Shown here: piece after piece, positions 52,359 through 61,267 of the stretch
How positions within the stretch are numbered: position 1 is the stretch's first letter
Layout: every line of letters starts with the position of its first letter
Assembly: GCA_965200775.1 (NCBI GenBank)
Contig: OZ241383.1
Coordinates: 1,240,001-1,304,000 of the forward strand
Length of the DNA: 64,000 bases
Source of the DNA: Poriferisocius sp965200775
Lineage (GTDB): Bacteria; Actinomycetota; Acidimicrobiia; Acidimicrobiales; Bin134
Reading direction: 5' to 3'
Notes under the pieces: generated by a model
Databases searched by the model: none
What the model was told of the DNA's origin: nothing
Seen by the model: the letters and a program-made list of their open reading frames with translations, nothing else
Position numbers and translations under genes: made by a program

Positions 52359-53471
52359 ATGAGCAGCTCAACCGGGAGATTGTTCCGAGTCACCACCTTC
52401 GGCGAGTCCCACGGTGGCGGGATCGGTGTGGTGGTGGACGGATGCCCGCCCCGGCTCCCGCTCACAGTGGAGATGATCGAGCACGATCTCGACCGCCGTC
52501 GCCCCGGCCAGAGCCGCCTAACCACACAGCGGGACGAGGCCGACCGGGTGGAGATCCTCTCAGGGGTGTTCGACGGCGTCACGCTCGGCTCGCCGATCGC
52601 CCTGCTGGTGGGCAACTCCGATGCCCGGCCCAGCGCTTACGAACACCTCAAGGACGTGTACCGCCCCTCCCACGCCGACTACACCACCGAGGCCAAGTAC
52701 GGGATCCGCAACTGGCAGGGGGGCGGACGGGCCAGCGCCCGGGAGACCATCGGCCGGGTGGCCGCCGGGGCCGTCGCCCGCCGGCTCTTGCACGATGTGG
52801 CCCAAGTTGAGGTGCTGGCCTGGGTCCGCCAGGTGGGGGCCATCACCGCCGAGATCGACCCGGCCTCGGTAACCCCGGCTGCCGTGGAAGCCGGACCCAC
52901 CCGGTGCCCGTCGCCCGACCACGCCCAGGCCATGACCGAGGCCATCGAAGCGGCTCGGGCCGACGGTGATTCGCTGGGCGGGGTGGTGGAATGCGTCGCC
53001 CGGGGAGTGCCCCCCGGACTGGGCGAGCCGGTGTTCGACAAGCTGGAGGCCGATCTGGCCAAGGCAGCCATGTCGCTGCCCGCAGCCCGGGGTTTCGAGA
53101 TCGGCTCCGGCTTCGCGGCTGTGTCGATGACGGGCCGGGAGCACAACGATCCCTACACCCCCGGCCCCGACGGTCGCCCCCGCGCCGCCACCAACCGCTC
53201 CGGCGGGGTGCAGGGGGGCATCAGCAACGGCGAGGACATCGTGATCCGGGTGGGGTTCAAGCCCACCGCCACCATCGCTTCGGCCCAGGAAACGGTGGAC
53301 CGCGACAACAACCCGGTCACGCTTGCCGCTCGGGGTCGCCACGACCCATGCGTGCTGCCCCGGGCCGTCCCCATGGTGGAGGCGCAGGTGTTGCTGGTGC
53401 TGGCCGACCACTGGCTGCGCCAGCAGGCCGTGGATGTGATCGACCGGCGCAAGCCAGAAGGGAGCGCGTAA
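52359..53471 (+). CDS. aroC: Chorismate synthase
   Basis: A 370-residue enzyme making chorismate from 5-enolpyruvylshikimate-3-phosphate with reduced FMN. Signatures are FGESHGGGIGVVVDG, GGGRASARETIGRVAAGA and RHDPC. The N-terminus SSTGRLFRVTTFGESHG resembles the form found in many proteobacteria, not the LRWLTAGESHG form typical of actinobacteria. The neighbours are unrelated acyl-CoA genes. Both points hint at replacement or transfer, to be tested by phylogeny. The next gene starts three bases after its stop. Confidence 0.96.
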   Translation: MSSSTGRLFRVTTFGESHGGGIGVVVDGCPPRLPLTVEMIEHDLDRRRPGQSRLTTQRDEADRVEILSGVFDGVTLGSPIALLVGNSDARPSAYEHLKDVYRPSHADYTTEAKYGIRNWQGGGRASARETIGRVAAGAVARRLLHDVAQVEVLAWVRQVGAITAEIDPASVTPAAVEAGPTRCPSPDHAQAMTEAIEAARADGDSLGGVVECVARGVPPGLGEPVFDKLEADLAKAAMSLPAARGFEIGSGFAAVSMTGREHNDPYTPGPDGRPRAATNRSGGVQGGISNGEDIVIRVGFKPTATIASAQETVDRDNNPVTLAARGRHDPCVLPRAVPMVEAQVLLVLADHWLRQQAVDVIDRRKPEGSA

Positions 53472-53474
53472 GAA

Positions 53475-54245
53475 ATGGCTGTAACCCCCGAGGATCAGCG
53501 GCTGCTGGTGGAGGTGGCCGACCGCATCGCCACCATCACCTTCAACCGCCCCGAAGCCCGCAACGCCATGACCAGGCGGATGCGCAACGAGCTGAGCGCA
53601 GCGTTGAGAGCTTGTGGTACCGACGAAGGTGTGGACGCCGTCATCCTGACCGGGGCCGACCCTGCGTTCACAGGCGGCGTGGACCTGAGGGAGGTGGCCT
53701 CCGACGGCTTCCTGTTCAACCCCGACCGCAACGTGCGTCAGGCAGACGACCCTGCTCGGGCGTGCCGGGACTCGGCCAAGCCGCTGATCTGCGCCGTCAA
53801 CGGGGCGTGTGCCACCGGTGGGTTGGAGATCGCCCTGAGCTGCGACTTCATCGTGGCCTCGGAGCTGGCTCGGTTCGCCGACACCCACGCCAAGATCGGG
53901 GTGATCGCCGCCTGGGGCATGACCGCCATGCTGCCCCGGGCAGTGGGCAAGCGCATGGCCAAGGAGATGACCGCCACCGCCCGCTTTGTCGGGGCCGAGG
54001 AAGCGCTGCGGATCGGGCTGGTCAACCACGTTGTCCCCCATGATGAGCTTCTGACCCACGCCAGGGGGCTGGCCGCCCAGATCGTGGCCAACACCACGGC
54101 GGCAACCGCGGCCACCATGGCCCTGTACGACGCCACCGAGGGGCTGAGCTTCGCCGAGGCCATGAAGCGTGAAGCGGAAATGGTGCGGGGCTGGAAGGTG
54201 GATACCACAGAGATGGAGCGCCGAGGGCTGGGAGACTGGTCCTGA
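53475..54245 (+). CDS. Enoyl-CoA hydratase/isomerase (crotonase family)
   Basis: A 256-residue crotonase. The oxyanion segments are GADPAFTGGVDLREV and VNGACATGGLEIAL; the position of one usual catalytic glutamate is uncertain. It starts at ATG 53475, three bases after aroC, and ends one base before the next start, so all three genes look co-transcribed. Substrate unknown. Confidence 0.93.
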   Translation: MAVTPEDQRLLVEVADRIATITFNRPEARNAMTRRMRNELSAALRACGTDEGVDAVILTGADPAFTGGVDLREVASDGFLFNPDRNVRQADDPARACRDSAKPLICAVNGACATGGLEIALSCDFIVASELARFADTHAKIGVIAAWGMTAMLPRAVGKRMAKEMTATARFVGAEEALRIGLVNHVVPHDELLTHARGLAAQIVANTTAATAATMALYDATEGLSFAEAMKREAEMVRGWKVDTTEMERRGLGDWS

Positions 54246-54246
54246 C

Positions 54247-55149
54247 ATGGTTGCCACCGACCGGTCGCTGAGCCCGGCCCAGTTCAGCCTGTTCCTGCCC
54301 CAGATGAGGATGGACATGGACACCGTCAAGGAGCGGGTGCAAACGGCCGAGGGATGCGGGTTCCACAAGATCGACCTCATGGATCACCTGGCCCCGCCCC
54401 TGATGTCGGCTGCGCCCATGTACGACGCATTCGTGGTCGCCTCGGCGGTGGCGACGTGGACAGAGCGAGTACGCATCGGCCACATGGTTCTGTGCGGACA
54501 GTTCCGCCATCCCAGTCTTCTGGCCAAGATGATCGTCAGCCTCGACCACCTGAGCGGAGGGCGCTTCGACTTGGGCATCGGCTGGGGTTCTGTGCCCGAT
54601 GAGCTGGGGCGGTTCGGTATCGGCGACGAACCTCCCGCTGTTCGGGCCGCTCGCCTGAGGGAAACCCTGGAGGTGGTGGGGGCCCTGCTCACCGGAGAGC
54701 CGGTCAACCATCAAGGCCGGTTCTTCCGGCTGGAGAACGCCCAGCAGCAGCCCACCCCGGTCAACGGCCACATCCCTATCGTGATTGGCGGGTCGGGCCG
54801 CAAGCTCACCATGCCGCTGGTGAGGGATTTCGCCGACTGGTGGAACTGTCCGGTGTACGGGATGGACGAGTTGGAAGAGCTCATCCCCCTGGCCGGGAAC
54901 GCCCGCCTGTCGGTTCAGCGGGCCATCGGGCTTGCCCCGTCTTCGGCGGTCCGAGAGCAGGTGCTGGAGGTCGCCCAGCGGCGGTTCGGAGGCTGGGCCC
55001 TGGTGGCGGGTACCCCCGACGAGGTGGCCGCCGGGCTGCAGGCCGACCGAGAGTTGGGCGCCGAGCAGTACGTTCTCCAGTTCAGCGACTTCGGCACACC
55101 CGAAACCCTCGAGCTGTTCGCCGCCGAGGTAATGCCGGCCATCTCCTAA
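54247..55149 (+). CDS. Luciferase-like (LLM) flavin-dependent oxidoreductase
   Basis: A 300-residue TIM-barrel enzyme of the LLM class, using FMN or F420. Typical parts are FSLFLPQMRMDMDTVKERVQ, HMVLCGQFRHPSLLAKMIVSLDHLSGGRFDLGIGWG and IPIVIGGSGRKL. F420-dependent reductases of this shape are common in actinobacteria, but the cofactor cannot be decided from sequence alone. The start ATG 54247 follows the crotonase stop by one base; the open frame before it lies inside that gene. Confidence 0.93.
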   Translation: MVATDRSLSPAQFSLFLPQMRMDMDTVKERVQTAEGCGFHKIDLMDHLAPPLMSAAPMYDAFVVASAVATWTERVRIGHMVLCGQFRHPSLLAKMIVSLDHLSGGRFDLGIGWGSVPDELGRFGIGDEPPAVRAARLRETLEVVGALLTGEPVNHQGRFFRLENAQQQPTPVNGHIPIVIGGSGRKLTMPLVRDFADWWNCPVYGMDELEELIPLAGNARLSVQRAIGLAPSSAVREQVLEVAQRRFGGWALVAGTPDEVAAGLQADRELGAEQYVLQFSDFGTPETLELFAAEVMPAIS

Positions 55150-55160
55150 CATTGCCGCCG

Positions 55161-55871
55161 ATGGGAACAGACCGGCGAGACAGCCGAGCAGGCCACTTCA
55201 AGTCCGCCCTTTTGGCCACCGATGAGGTGGCCGTAATCGCCGAGATAAAGCGCCGGTCACCGTCCCGGGGCGACCTGAACGCCGGGCTCGACCCCGCCGA
55301 GCTGGCGGTGGCCTACCGCGACGGCGGGGCGTCGTGCCTGTCGGTGCTCACCAACCAGGCCATGTTCGGCGGCAGCGGCGACGACCTGGCCGCCGCCTCA
55401 CGCGCTTCGGGCCTGCCCGTGCTCCGCAAGGACTTCATCACCAGCCCCGACGATGTGTACCGGTCTCAACAGATGGGTGCCGACGCCGTACTGCTCATAG
55501 TGGCCGATCTCTCGCCGTCCAAGCTGGCCGAACTGCACGAGCTTTCCCTATCGCTCGGCATGGATGTGCTCACCGAGGTCAAGTCGGAGGCCGAGCTGGA
55601 GACCGCTCTGGAGGCCGGTGCCGACATGATCGGGGTGAACCAGAGGGAGAAGCCCAAGAGCGAGGCGTTCACCATGGACTACCGGCGGGCCGAGCGCATG
55701 GCCGGTCTGATTCCCGATCATGTGGTGAAGGTGGCCGAGTCCGGCATCGGCGTCCCCGGCGGCACCACCATGGCTGCAGTGCGAGACGCGGGCTACGACG
55801 CCGCACTGGTGGGTGAGGCGCTGGTTACTGCGTCCGATCCGGTGGCCCGTCTGCAAGAGCTGAGGTCCTGA
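55161..55871 (+). CDS. trpC: Indole-3-glycerol-phosphate synthase, minimal form
   Basis: A 236-residue TIM barrel, shorter than the usual 255-275 because the N-terminal helix is reduced. Key residues are present: Glu28 and Lys30 (IAEIKRRSPS), Lys90 (LRKDFI), Glu139, Asn160 (GVNQREK, where GVNNRDL is usual) and Ser194 (VAESGIG). It closes the indole ring in tryptophan synthesis. It is not beside other trp genes but follows an LLM oxidoreductase; it may be a second copy or a lone trpC. Start ATG 55161. Confidence 0.9.
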   Translation: MGTDRRDSRAGHFKSALLATDEVAVIAEIKRRSPSRGDLNAGLDPAELAVAYRDGGASCLSVLTNQAMFGGSGDDLAAASRASGLPVLRKDFITSPDDVYRSQQMGADAVLLIVADLSPSKLAELHELSLSLGMDVLTEVKSEAELETALEAGADMIGVNQREKPKSEAFTMDYRRAERMAGLIPDHVVKVAESGIGVPGGTTMAAVRDAGYDAALVGEALVTASDPVARLQELRS

Positions 55872-55910
55872 CCGGGAGGCTCTCCCAGCCGTCGGATTCT
55901 CGGCGGCCGA

Positions 55911-55928
55911 GCCCCGTATTCTCGGGGC
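55911..55928. terminator. Hairpin between convergent trpC and oxidoreductase genes
   Basis: GCCCCG at 55911-55916 pairs with CGGGGC at 55923-55928 around TATTCT. A smaller GGGAG/CTCCC stem precedes it near 55874-55886. They lie in the 81-base convergent gap and could work for both strands; no U-tract is present. Confidence 0.45.
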
Positions 55929-55952
55929 GCCGGGAAACCGGAGGGATCGTTC

Positions 55953-56912
55953 CTAGGGAACGAGGACGATCTTGCCGAAGAAGTCGGAGCTTTCCATCAG
56001 CCGGTGGGCGTCGGCGATGTCTTCGAGGGGGAACGACGCCGCGATCACCGGGGTCACCCGGCCCTGGGCCACCATCTCCAGCAGTCCTCTCATTGTGGTG
56101 GCGATGCGTTGGTTGTCGGGTCGGCCCACCCCCATGAGCTGTATGCCCTTCACGAACAACTGCCCGAGGTGTAGCTCGCCCCGATGTCCGGCGGTCACCC
56201 CGCAGGTCACGAACCGGCCCTCGGGGGCCAGCGACCGCACCGCCGCCTCGAACACCGGGGTCCCAACGTGGTCGAGCACCACATCTGCTCCGCGGCCTCC
56301 GGTGGCCTCCCGCACCGCGGCGACGATGTCGTCGTTGTAGTGGTCGATGGCCAGCTCGGCGCCCAGATCCCGGGCACGGGCTCTCTTTGCCGGCGAACCG
56401 GCGGTGGCGATCACCCGGCAGCCCATGGCCCGGGCGATCTGCACGCCGAAACTGCCCACCCCGGACCCTGCGGCCATCACCACCACCGTCTCACCGGCCT
56501 GGATGGCGGCCTTCTCGATGAGGCCCTGGTGCGCGGAGCGTCCCGCGGTGGGAATGGCCCCGCCTGCTTCGAAGGACACCTGGTCGGGCAGGGGGAAAGT
56601 CAGCGCGGCGGGGGCCAGAGCCAGCGTGGCGTGGGCCCGTTCCCCGGACGCCACCACCCGATCTCCCACCGCCGGTTTGGTCACGCCCGAGCCGACCGCT
56701 TGCACCACCCCGGCGATGTCCCGCCCTCCGACGTGTTGGGGCCAACGCAGCTTCATTCCGTGCGACCCCTCCCGCCAGTAAACGTCCACCCGGTCCATCG
56801 AGGTGGCCCTCACCCCGATCAGCACTTCGTCGGGACCGGGCGCCGGGTCTGCAAGCTCCCCCACCCGCAGCACTTCGGGCCCGCCCTGGGATTCGTGATA
56901 GGCGGCCCGCAT
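55953..56912 (-). CDS. Zinc-less quinone-oxidoreductase/MDR-family dehydrogenase
   Basis: A 319-residue medium-chain reductase of the quinone oxidoreductase group. The NADPH-binding stretch is AAGSGVGSFGVQIARAMGCRVIATA; the Cys/His zinc ligands of alcohol dehydrogenases are absent. It probably reduces an enone or quinone. The start ATG 56912 lies one base after the stop of the SnoaL-like gene (TGACATG), so the two are translationally coupled; the open frame to 57122 is overlap. Confidence 0.92.
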   Translation of the reverse strand: MRAAYHESQGGPEVLRVGELADPAPGPDEVLIGVRATSMDRVDVYWREGSHGMKLRWPQHVGGRDIAGVVQAVGSGVTKPAVGDRVVASGERAHATLALAPAALTFPLPDQVSFEAGGAIPTAGRSAHQGLIEKAAIQAGETVVVMAAGSGVGSFGVQIARAMGCRVIATAGSPAKRARARDLGAELAIDHYNDDIVAAVREATGGRGADVVLDHVGTPVFEAAVRSLAPEGRFVTCGVTAGHRGELHLGQLFVKGIQLMGVGRPDNQRIATTMRGLLEMVAQGRVTPVIAASFPLEDIADAHRLMESSDFFGKIVLVP

Positions 56913-56913
56913 G

Positions 56914-57603
56914 TCAGCGCACCCGCACCGAGGGAAGCTCCCCGGCGTCTCGACGTAGATAGGCCAGAAACTCCCCAACTGGCACAGGCTCGACCATGTC
57001 GGCGTCCCGGCCGCCCCGTGCCTTCCAGAACTGCCTGTAGGTGGGCCAGAACTCGTGCCACGCCCCCTCGTAGGGTTCCTCATCGGGCCAGCGCATCTTG
57101 TTGTTGCCCACCGGTGGGGCATTCAGATCGGTGGCGTACCAGTACAGGGGCAGGCGACGGCGGAAGTGCCACCGGCCGTTGATGCGCTCATAGTCGTCCC
57201 AGTACATCATGGTCATGATCACCCACTGGTCACCGGTCTCGTGCTCGTTGCGGGAGTACACCACTCCCCGGGCCCGGTCGATGCCGTCGAACTCGATTAT
57301 GTGGTTGCCGGTCACGTGAGCGGTGCCGGTGAACTTGTCGCCCATCGTCTCGGCGAACCACTCGGCCAGGGCAGCCCGCCCCGTCCGGCCCCCTCCCACC
57401 CTCACGTCGGCGGGAAACAGGCCCACCCAGGCATCGACGGCGCGCATGTCCAGCGCCAAGCAGTACCGGGCAGCCAGGCTCTTGATCTCCTCAATCGCTT
57501 CCAACCGTTCCAGCCGCTCCTCCAATGAACCGCGATTGCTCGACCCCCCGTTGCCCGAACCTTTGTTGCCCAATGCCCCGGTATCCGATCCCCCGTTTTC
57601 CAT
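56914..57603 (-). CDS. SnoaL/NTF2-like protein with low-complexity N-terminus
   Basis: A 229-residue protein. Residues 1-30 are a Gly/Ser/Asn-rich segment with repeated GNKGSGNGGSSNRGS character. An NTF2/SnoaL fold begins at EERLERLEAIEEIKSLAARYCLALD and ends about residue 165. A Trp/Tyr-rich C-terminal part (EGAWHEFWPTYRQFWKARGG) is unusual for this family. It may act on aromatic or polycyclic ligands like relatives such as scytalone dehydratase, but no catalytic pair is certain. ATG 57603 chosen; the coupled MDR gene follows. Confidence 0.8.
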   Translation of the reverse strand: MENGGSDTGALGNKGSGNGGSSNRGSLEERLERLEAIEEIKSLAARYCLALDMRAVDAWVGLFPADVRVGGGRTGRAALAEWFAETMGDKFTGTAHVTGNHIIEFDGIDRARGVVYSRNEHETGDQWVIMTMMYWDDYERINGRWHFRRRLPLYWYATDLNAPPVGNNKMRWPDEEPYEGAWHEFWPTYRQFWKARGGRDADMVEPVPVGEFLAYLRRDAGELPSVRVR

Positions 57604-57650
57604 GGTGGGCAACATACCCGGCTTCATCGGGCGCAAACTAGGGTGCGGGC

Positions 57651-58349
57651 ATGGCAGCAGGAGTTGTTTTCGCTCACGGGGCATTTCACGGACCATGGTG
57701 TTGGGAACGGGTGCAGGCTCATCTCGAGGATGCGGGCATCGCCACCCACGCTTCGGACCTGTGCCGCCCGACCACCGCCGACGACATCGCCGCCTTCCAG
57801 GCCGACGTAGACGCCATGCGGTCCCGGCTGGACGGTGCGGGGCCGGTTGTGGCGGTGGGCCACTCGCTGGGCGGCCTTTCCATCTCCGGGGTGGACCCGG
57901 CCTCGGTGGATGGCCTGGTGTATCTGGCGGCCATTCTGCCGGAAGACGAGAGCGGCGAGGAGCAACCCCCCGATGTGGCCGAAGCGGTGATCGGCGAGAA
58001 CTTCTTCGCTGCTGTGACCTGGAACGACGAGGGGCTCTCCTACGTGAAGCCCGGTATGGCCGGCGACCTCTTCTACCACGACTGCTCCCCCGACGACATC
58101 GCCTGGGCCGAGGGCCTTCTCCGCCCCCAGCCCCTGGGCCAGGCCCCGCACGTCTTCGCCCGGGCCGCGTGGCGAGACGTGGACGCCACCTACATCACGT
58201 GTACTGACGACCGGACCCTGGCCGCCGACTACCAGCGCAAATGCGCCGAGATGGTGGCCGACTCCGTGGTGATGGAGGGTAGCCACTCGCCAATGCTGGC
58301 CCAGCCCGAAGCGCTGGCCTCGGCAATCGCCCTGATCGCCAACCCGTAG
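57651..58349 (+). CDS. Alpha/beta-hydrolase (small esterase type)
   Basis: A 232-residue hydrolase. The nucleophile is Ser72 in GHSLGG, the oxyanion segment is AHGAFHGPWCW and the histidine is in EGSHSPML near the C-terminus. Relatives include salicylate esterase and hydroxynitrile-lyase-like enzymes. It is divergent from the SnoaL-like gene (starts 48 bases apart) and ends eight bases before the convergent transporter gene. Substrate unknown. Confidence 0.92.
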   Translation: MAAGVVFAHGAFHGPWCWERVQAHLEDAGIATHASDLCRPTTADDIAAFQADVDAMRSRLDGAGPVVAVGHSLGGLSISGVDPASVDGLVYLAAILPEDESGEEQPPDVAEAVIGENFFAAVTWNDEGLSYVKPGMAGDLFYHDCSPDDIAWAEGLLRPQPLGQAPHVFARAAWRDVDATYITCTDDRTLAADYQRKCAEMVADSVVMEGSHSPMLAQPEALASAIALIANP

Positions 58350-58356
58350 AACCCGA

Positions 58357-61224
58357 CTATTCGGAGTCGGTTGAGCGCTGGCCGGAGCGCTCGATGGCCC
58401 GCACGTCGGTGCCCAGGTAGGAGGCGATCACCAGCGGATCGTTACGAACCTCCTCCGGGGAACCCTCGGAGATGACCGAACCGGCCTCCAGGCAGTACAC
58501 GCGGTCGCTGATGTTCATCACAAGAGGCATGTCGTGCTCGATCACCACCACTGCGGCGTCCAGCTCGGCCTGAATGCGGCGAATGAGCGGACCGAACGCC
58601 TCGCTCTCCCGCTGGGCCACTCCTCCGGTGGGCTCATCGAGCAACAGAACCTTGGCGTCCACCGCCAGCAGGCTGGCCAGCTCCACGATGCGGCGGGTTC
58701 CGGTGGAAAGGTTGGATATGAAGTGGTCGGCATAACGGCCCAGACCCACGAAGTCCATGAGGTTGTCCACATCGGCCCGCTTGCGCCGCTCCTGACCCGG
58801 CGACGGCGGCACCCCCAAAAGCGACGGCACCAGCAGCGAGCGGTCCCGGGCCTCCATCGACACCATCAGGGCTTCTCGGACGGTTAGGTCGGGGTAGAGC
58901 CGTGCGTGCTGGAACCCCCGGCCCAGCCCGCCCCGGTGACGCCGGTAGGACGGCAGCCGGGAGATGTCGCGCCCCAGCACCTCCACGTTCCCGTTGAACG
59001 GAACGAAACCGCTGATGGCGTTCATCAACGTGGACTTGCCTGCCCCGTTGGAGCCGATCAACCCCACCAGCTCCCCCTTGTGGACATCGATCGACACGTC
59101 GTCCACCGCCACCTTGCCGCCGAACTGCACATGCACCCCCCGCACCTTCAACCACGGGTGCCCTTCTGCAATCTCGACGGTGCGCTCGCTGGAAACCGGC
59201 ACCGCTTTGGCCATGGCGGGAACCGGCTCGGGCACGTCACGGTCGGCCAGTCGCTGGTCGGCCAGCCCGAGCAGGAAATCCCGGAGCTTGTAGAGGAGCT
59301 GCATGATCCCGCCTGGGAAGTACATCAACAGCAGCAACAGGCCCACACCGGAGGTGAGCAACCGCACCTCGTCGTTGGCCCCGAAGATGGCGGGGATACC
59401 CTTCACCCACAGAACGCCCAAAAGCGGCCCGGCAATGGAGCCCAGCCCGCCGATGATGGCGATGGCGATCATGTTGATCGACTCGTTGGAGTTGAACAGC
59501 GCCTGGGGGTTGATGGTGGGCTCGGCGGTGATGATGAGCCCGCCCCCCAGAGCGGCCAGCCCCCCGGCCAGGGTGAAGGAGATGAGCTTGATCCGGCTGC
59601 CCGACACCGTGGACGCCGCCGCCATGTCCTCGTTGTCGCGCACCGCGATCATCATCCGCCCGATACCGGTTCGGCGCAGGTGGGCCACCATCCACACCGC
59701 CAGCATCAACAGCACCAGCACCAGGAAGAAGTACGACTTTCGGGACGCTACGAAGTCGAACGGACCCCACACCGGGGGCTTCACCTTCGGGGTGTTGGTG
59801 GCCCCCTGGGTGAACACGTCCTGCACGAATATCCACGACATGGAGGCGATGGCGAACGCCAGGGTGGTCACCGCCAGCATGAGGCCCTTCACCCGCAGCG
59901 CCGGCACGCCGATAACGAAGGCGGCGATCATGCCCAGGGCCACGGCGATCACCATGGCCACCCCCCAGGGCAGGTCGAACGACATGTCCCACCAGTTGAA
60001 CGGGACGGGGATGTCGCCGTTCTCGGTCAACGCCACCATGGTGAGCCCGCCGACCCCGGCGAAGGCGAACTGCCCCAACGAGAGCTGCCCAGCCCAGCCG
60101 GTGAGCATCGACACCGACAAGGCGATCAGGGCGAAACCCAGGATGCGAGTCCAGGTGTAGAGGTTGGAGTTCTTGGTCAGGAACAGCCCGAGAAGCGCCA
60201 GAGCCCCGAAGAGGGCAACGAACCCGAACCGGGACAGGTTGCGTATGTACCACAGGCTGCGGAGCCGCTCGGGGATGGCCTTCACCTTGGGCGACAGCGA
60301 CCAGTCCCCCTCGTCGTCGGCTGCTCTGCGGGCGAACACCACCGTTATCACCAGGATGGCGACGAAGAAGATCACGTCCACCGCCTCGCGGATGTCCCGG
60401 TCCACGTTGCCCTGGAACAGCCGTTGGAATATGCCCAAACCGATGCCGGCAATGAGGGTGACCCACAGCGACCGCATCCGGGCGATGAGCGCCACCAGCA
60501 ACACCCGTAAGAGCAGGCCGGGGCCGAGGCTGGCGGTACCGGCGTCGGCGGCGCTCACCCTGAACGGTGCCAGCAGGATGAGGGTCACACCGGCCAGCGC
60601 CCCGCCGATGGTCCACACCATGGTGGACACCCGCCGCACGCTGATCCCGAACAGCCGCCCGGTGTCGGAGTTCTCGGCCGAGGCCCGGATAGCCAACCCG
60701 AACCGGGTGCGACCCAGGAACAGGGCCAGAATCGTGATCACCAGCGGCACCACGATCACCACCAGCAGCTCTCTCCCCCCGATACGGAGATGGTCGGTGA
60801 CCTCCCACCGGAACTCCTGGGCGGTGAGCTTGGGGGGCAGGGGGAACGGCCCGGGCCGGGACACGTCGGGCAACTCGATGGACGCGAAGATTGCGAGCTG
60901 GGCCACCCCCAGCGTGGCGATGAACAGCACCAGGCGGGGCGAGTTGAACAGCCGGCGCACCACCACCAGTTCGGTGATCATTGCGAAGCCGGCGGCCCCT
61001 GCAACAGATAGGAAAAACGCCAGCCAGTAGGTCACGTCGTAGCGGAACGTGAGCATGGCCATGAGGGCCACCCCGAAACTGCCGATCTCCGCGTGGGCGA
61101 AGTTCAGCACCCCGGTCGACCGGTAGATGAGCACGAAACCGGCGGCCAGGGCGGCGATGATGAGCCCCTGTACCCCGCCGGAGAACAGATCCTGCTGGGA
61201 GATCTCCCAGCCGATGTCGATCAT
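58357..61224 (-). CDS. Branched-chain-type ABC importer: LivH-LivM-LivG in one chain
   Basis: A 955-residue fusion. Residues about 1-300 are a LivH permease (IYRSTGVLNFAHAEIGSFGVALMAML). About 320-650 is a LivM permease (TGWAGQLSLGQFAFAGVGG). From about 695 comes a LivG ATPase with Walker A GSNGAGKST, a degenerate signature LSTGTRRIVELA and Walker B VLLLDEPTGGV. One polypeptide thus holds both channel halves and one ATPase. The next upstream gene supplies the second ATPase fused to an MFS domain. Substrate may be an amino acid or acid; the binding protein appears to begin at 63674. Confidence 0.95.
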   Translation of the reverse strand: MIDIGWEISQQDLFSGGVQGLIIAALAAGFVLIYRSTGVLNFAHAEIGSFGVALMAMLTFRYDVTYWLAFFLSVAGAAGFAMITELVVVRRLFNSPRLVLFIATLGVAQLAIFASIELPDVSRPGPFPLPPKLTAQEFRWEVTDHLRIGGRELLVVIVVPLVITILALFLGRTRFGLAIRASAENSDTGRLFGISVRRVSTMVWTIGGALAGVTLILLAPFRVSAADAGTASLGPGLLLRVLLVALIARMRSLWVTLIAGIGLGIFQRLFQGNVDRDIREAVDVIFFVAILVITVVFARRAADDEGDWSLSPKVKAIPERLRSLWYIRNLSRFGFVALFGALALLGLFLTKNSNLYTWTRILGFALIALSVSMLTGWAGQLSLGQFAFAGVGGLTMVALTENGDIPVPFNWWDMSFDLPWGVAMVIAVALGMIAAFVIGVPALRVKGLMLAVTTLAFAIASMSWIFVQDVFTQGATNTPKVKPPVWGPFDFVASRKSYFFLVLVLLMLAVWMVAHLRRTGIGRMMIAVRDNEDMAAASTVSGSRIKLISFTLAGGLAALGGGLIITAEPTINPQALFNSNESINMIAIAIIGGLGSIAGPLLGVLWVKGIPAIFGANDEVRLLTSGVGLLLLLMYFPGGIMQLLYKLRDFLLGLADQRLADRDVPEPVPAMAKAVPVSSERTVEIAEGHPWLKVRGVHVQFGGKVAVDDVSIDVHKGELVGLIGSNGAGKSTLMNAISGFVPFNGNVEVLGRDISRLPSYRRHRGGLGRGFQHARLYPDLTVREALMVSMEARDRSLLVPSLLGVPPSPGQERRKRADVDNLMDFVGLGRYADHFISNLSTGTRRIVELASLLAVDAKVLLLDEPTGGVAQRESEAFGPLIRRIQAELDAAVVVIEHDMPLVMNISDRVYCLEAGSVISEGSPEEVRNDPLVIASYLGTDVRAIERSGQRSTDSE

Positions 61225-61267
61225 CGCCCGGCCCTGTGGTTCCGACCGGCGTCAGTTCGGCTCATGT

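Noticed and set aside
58906..60510. A 534-codon plus-strand frame rich in His, Gln and Glu
   Set aside because: Antisense to the LivH-M-G fusion; composition is that of an antisense shadow.
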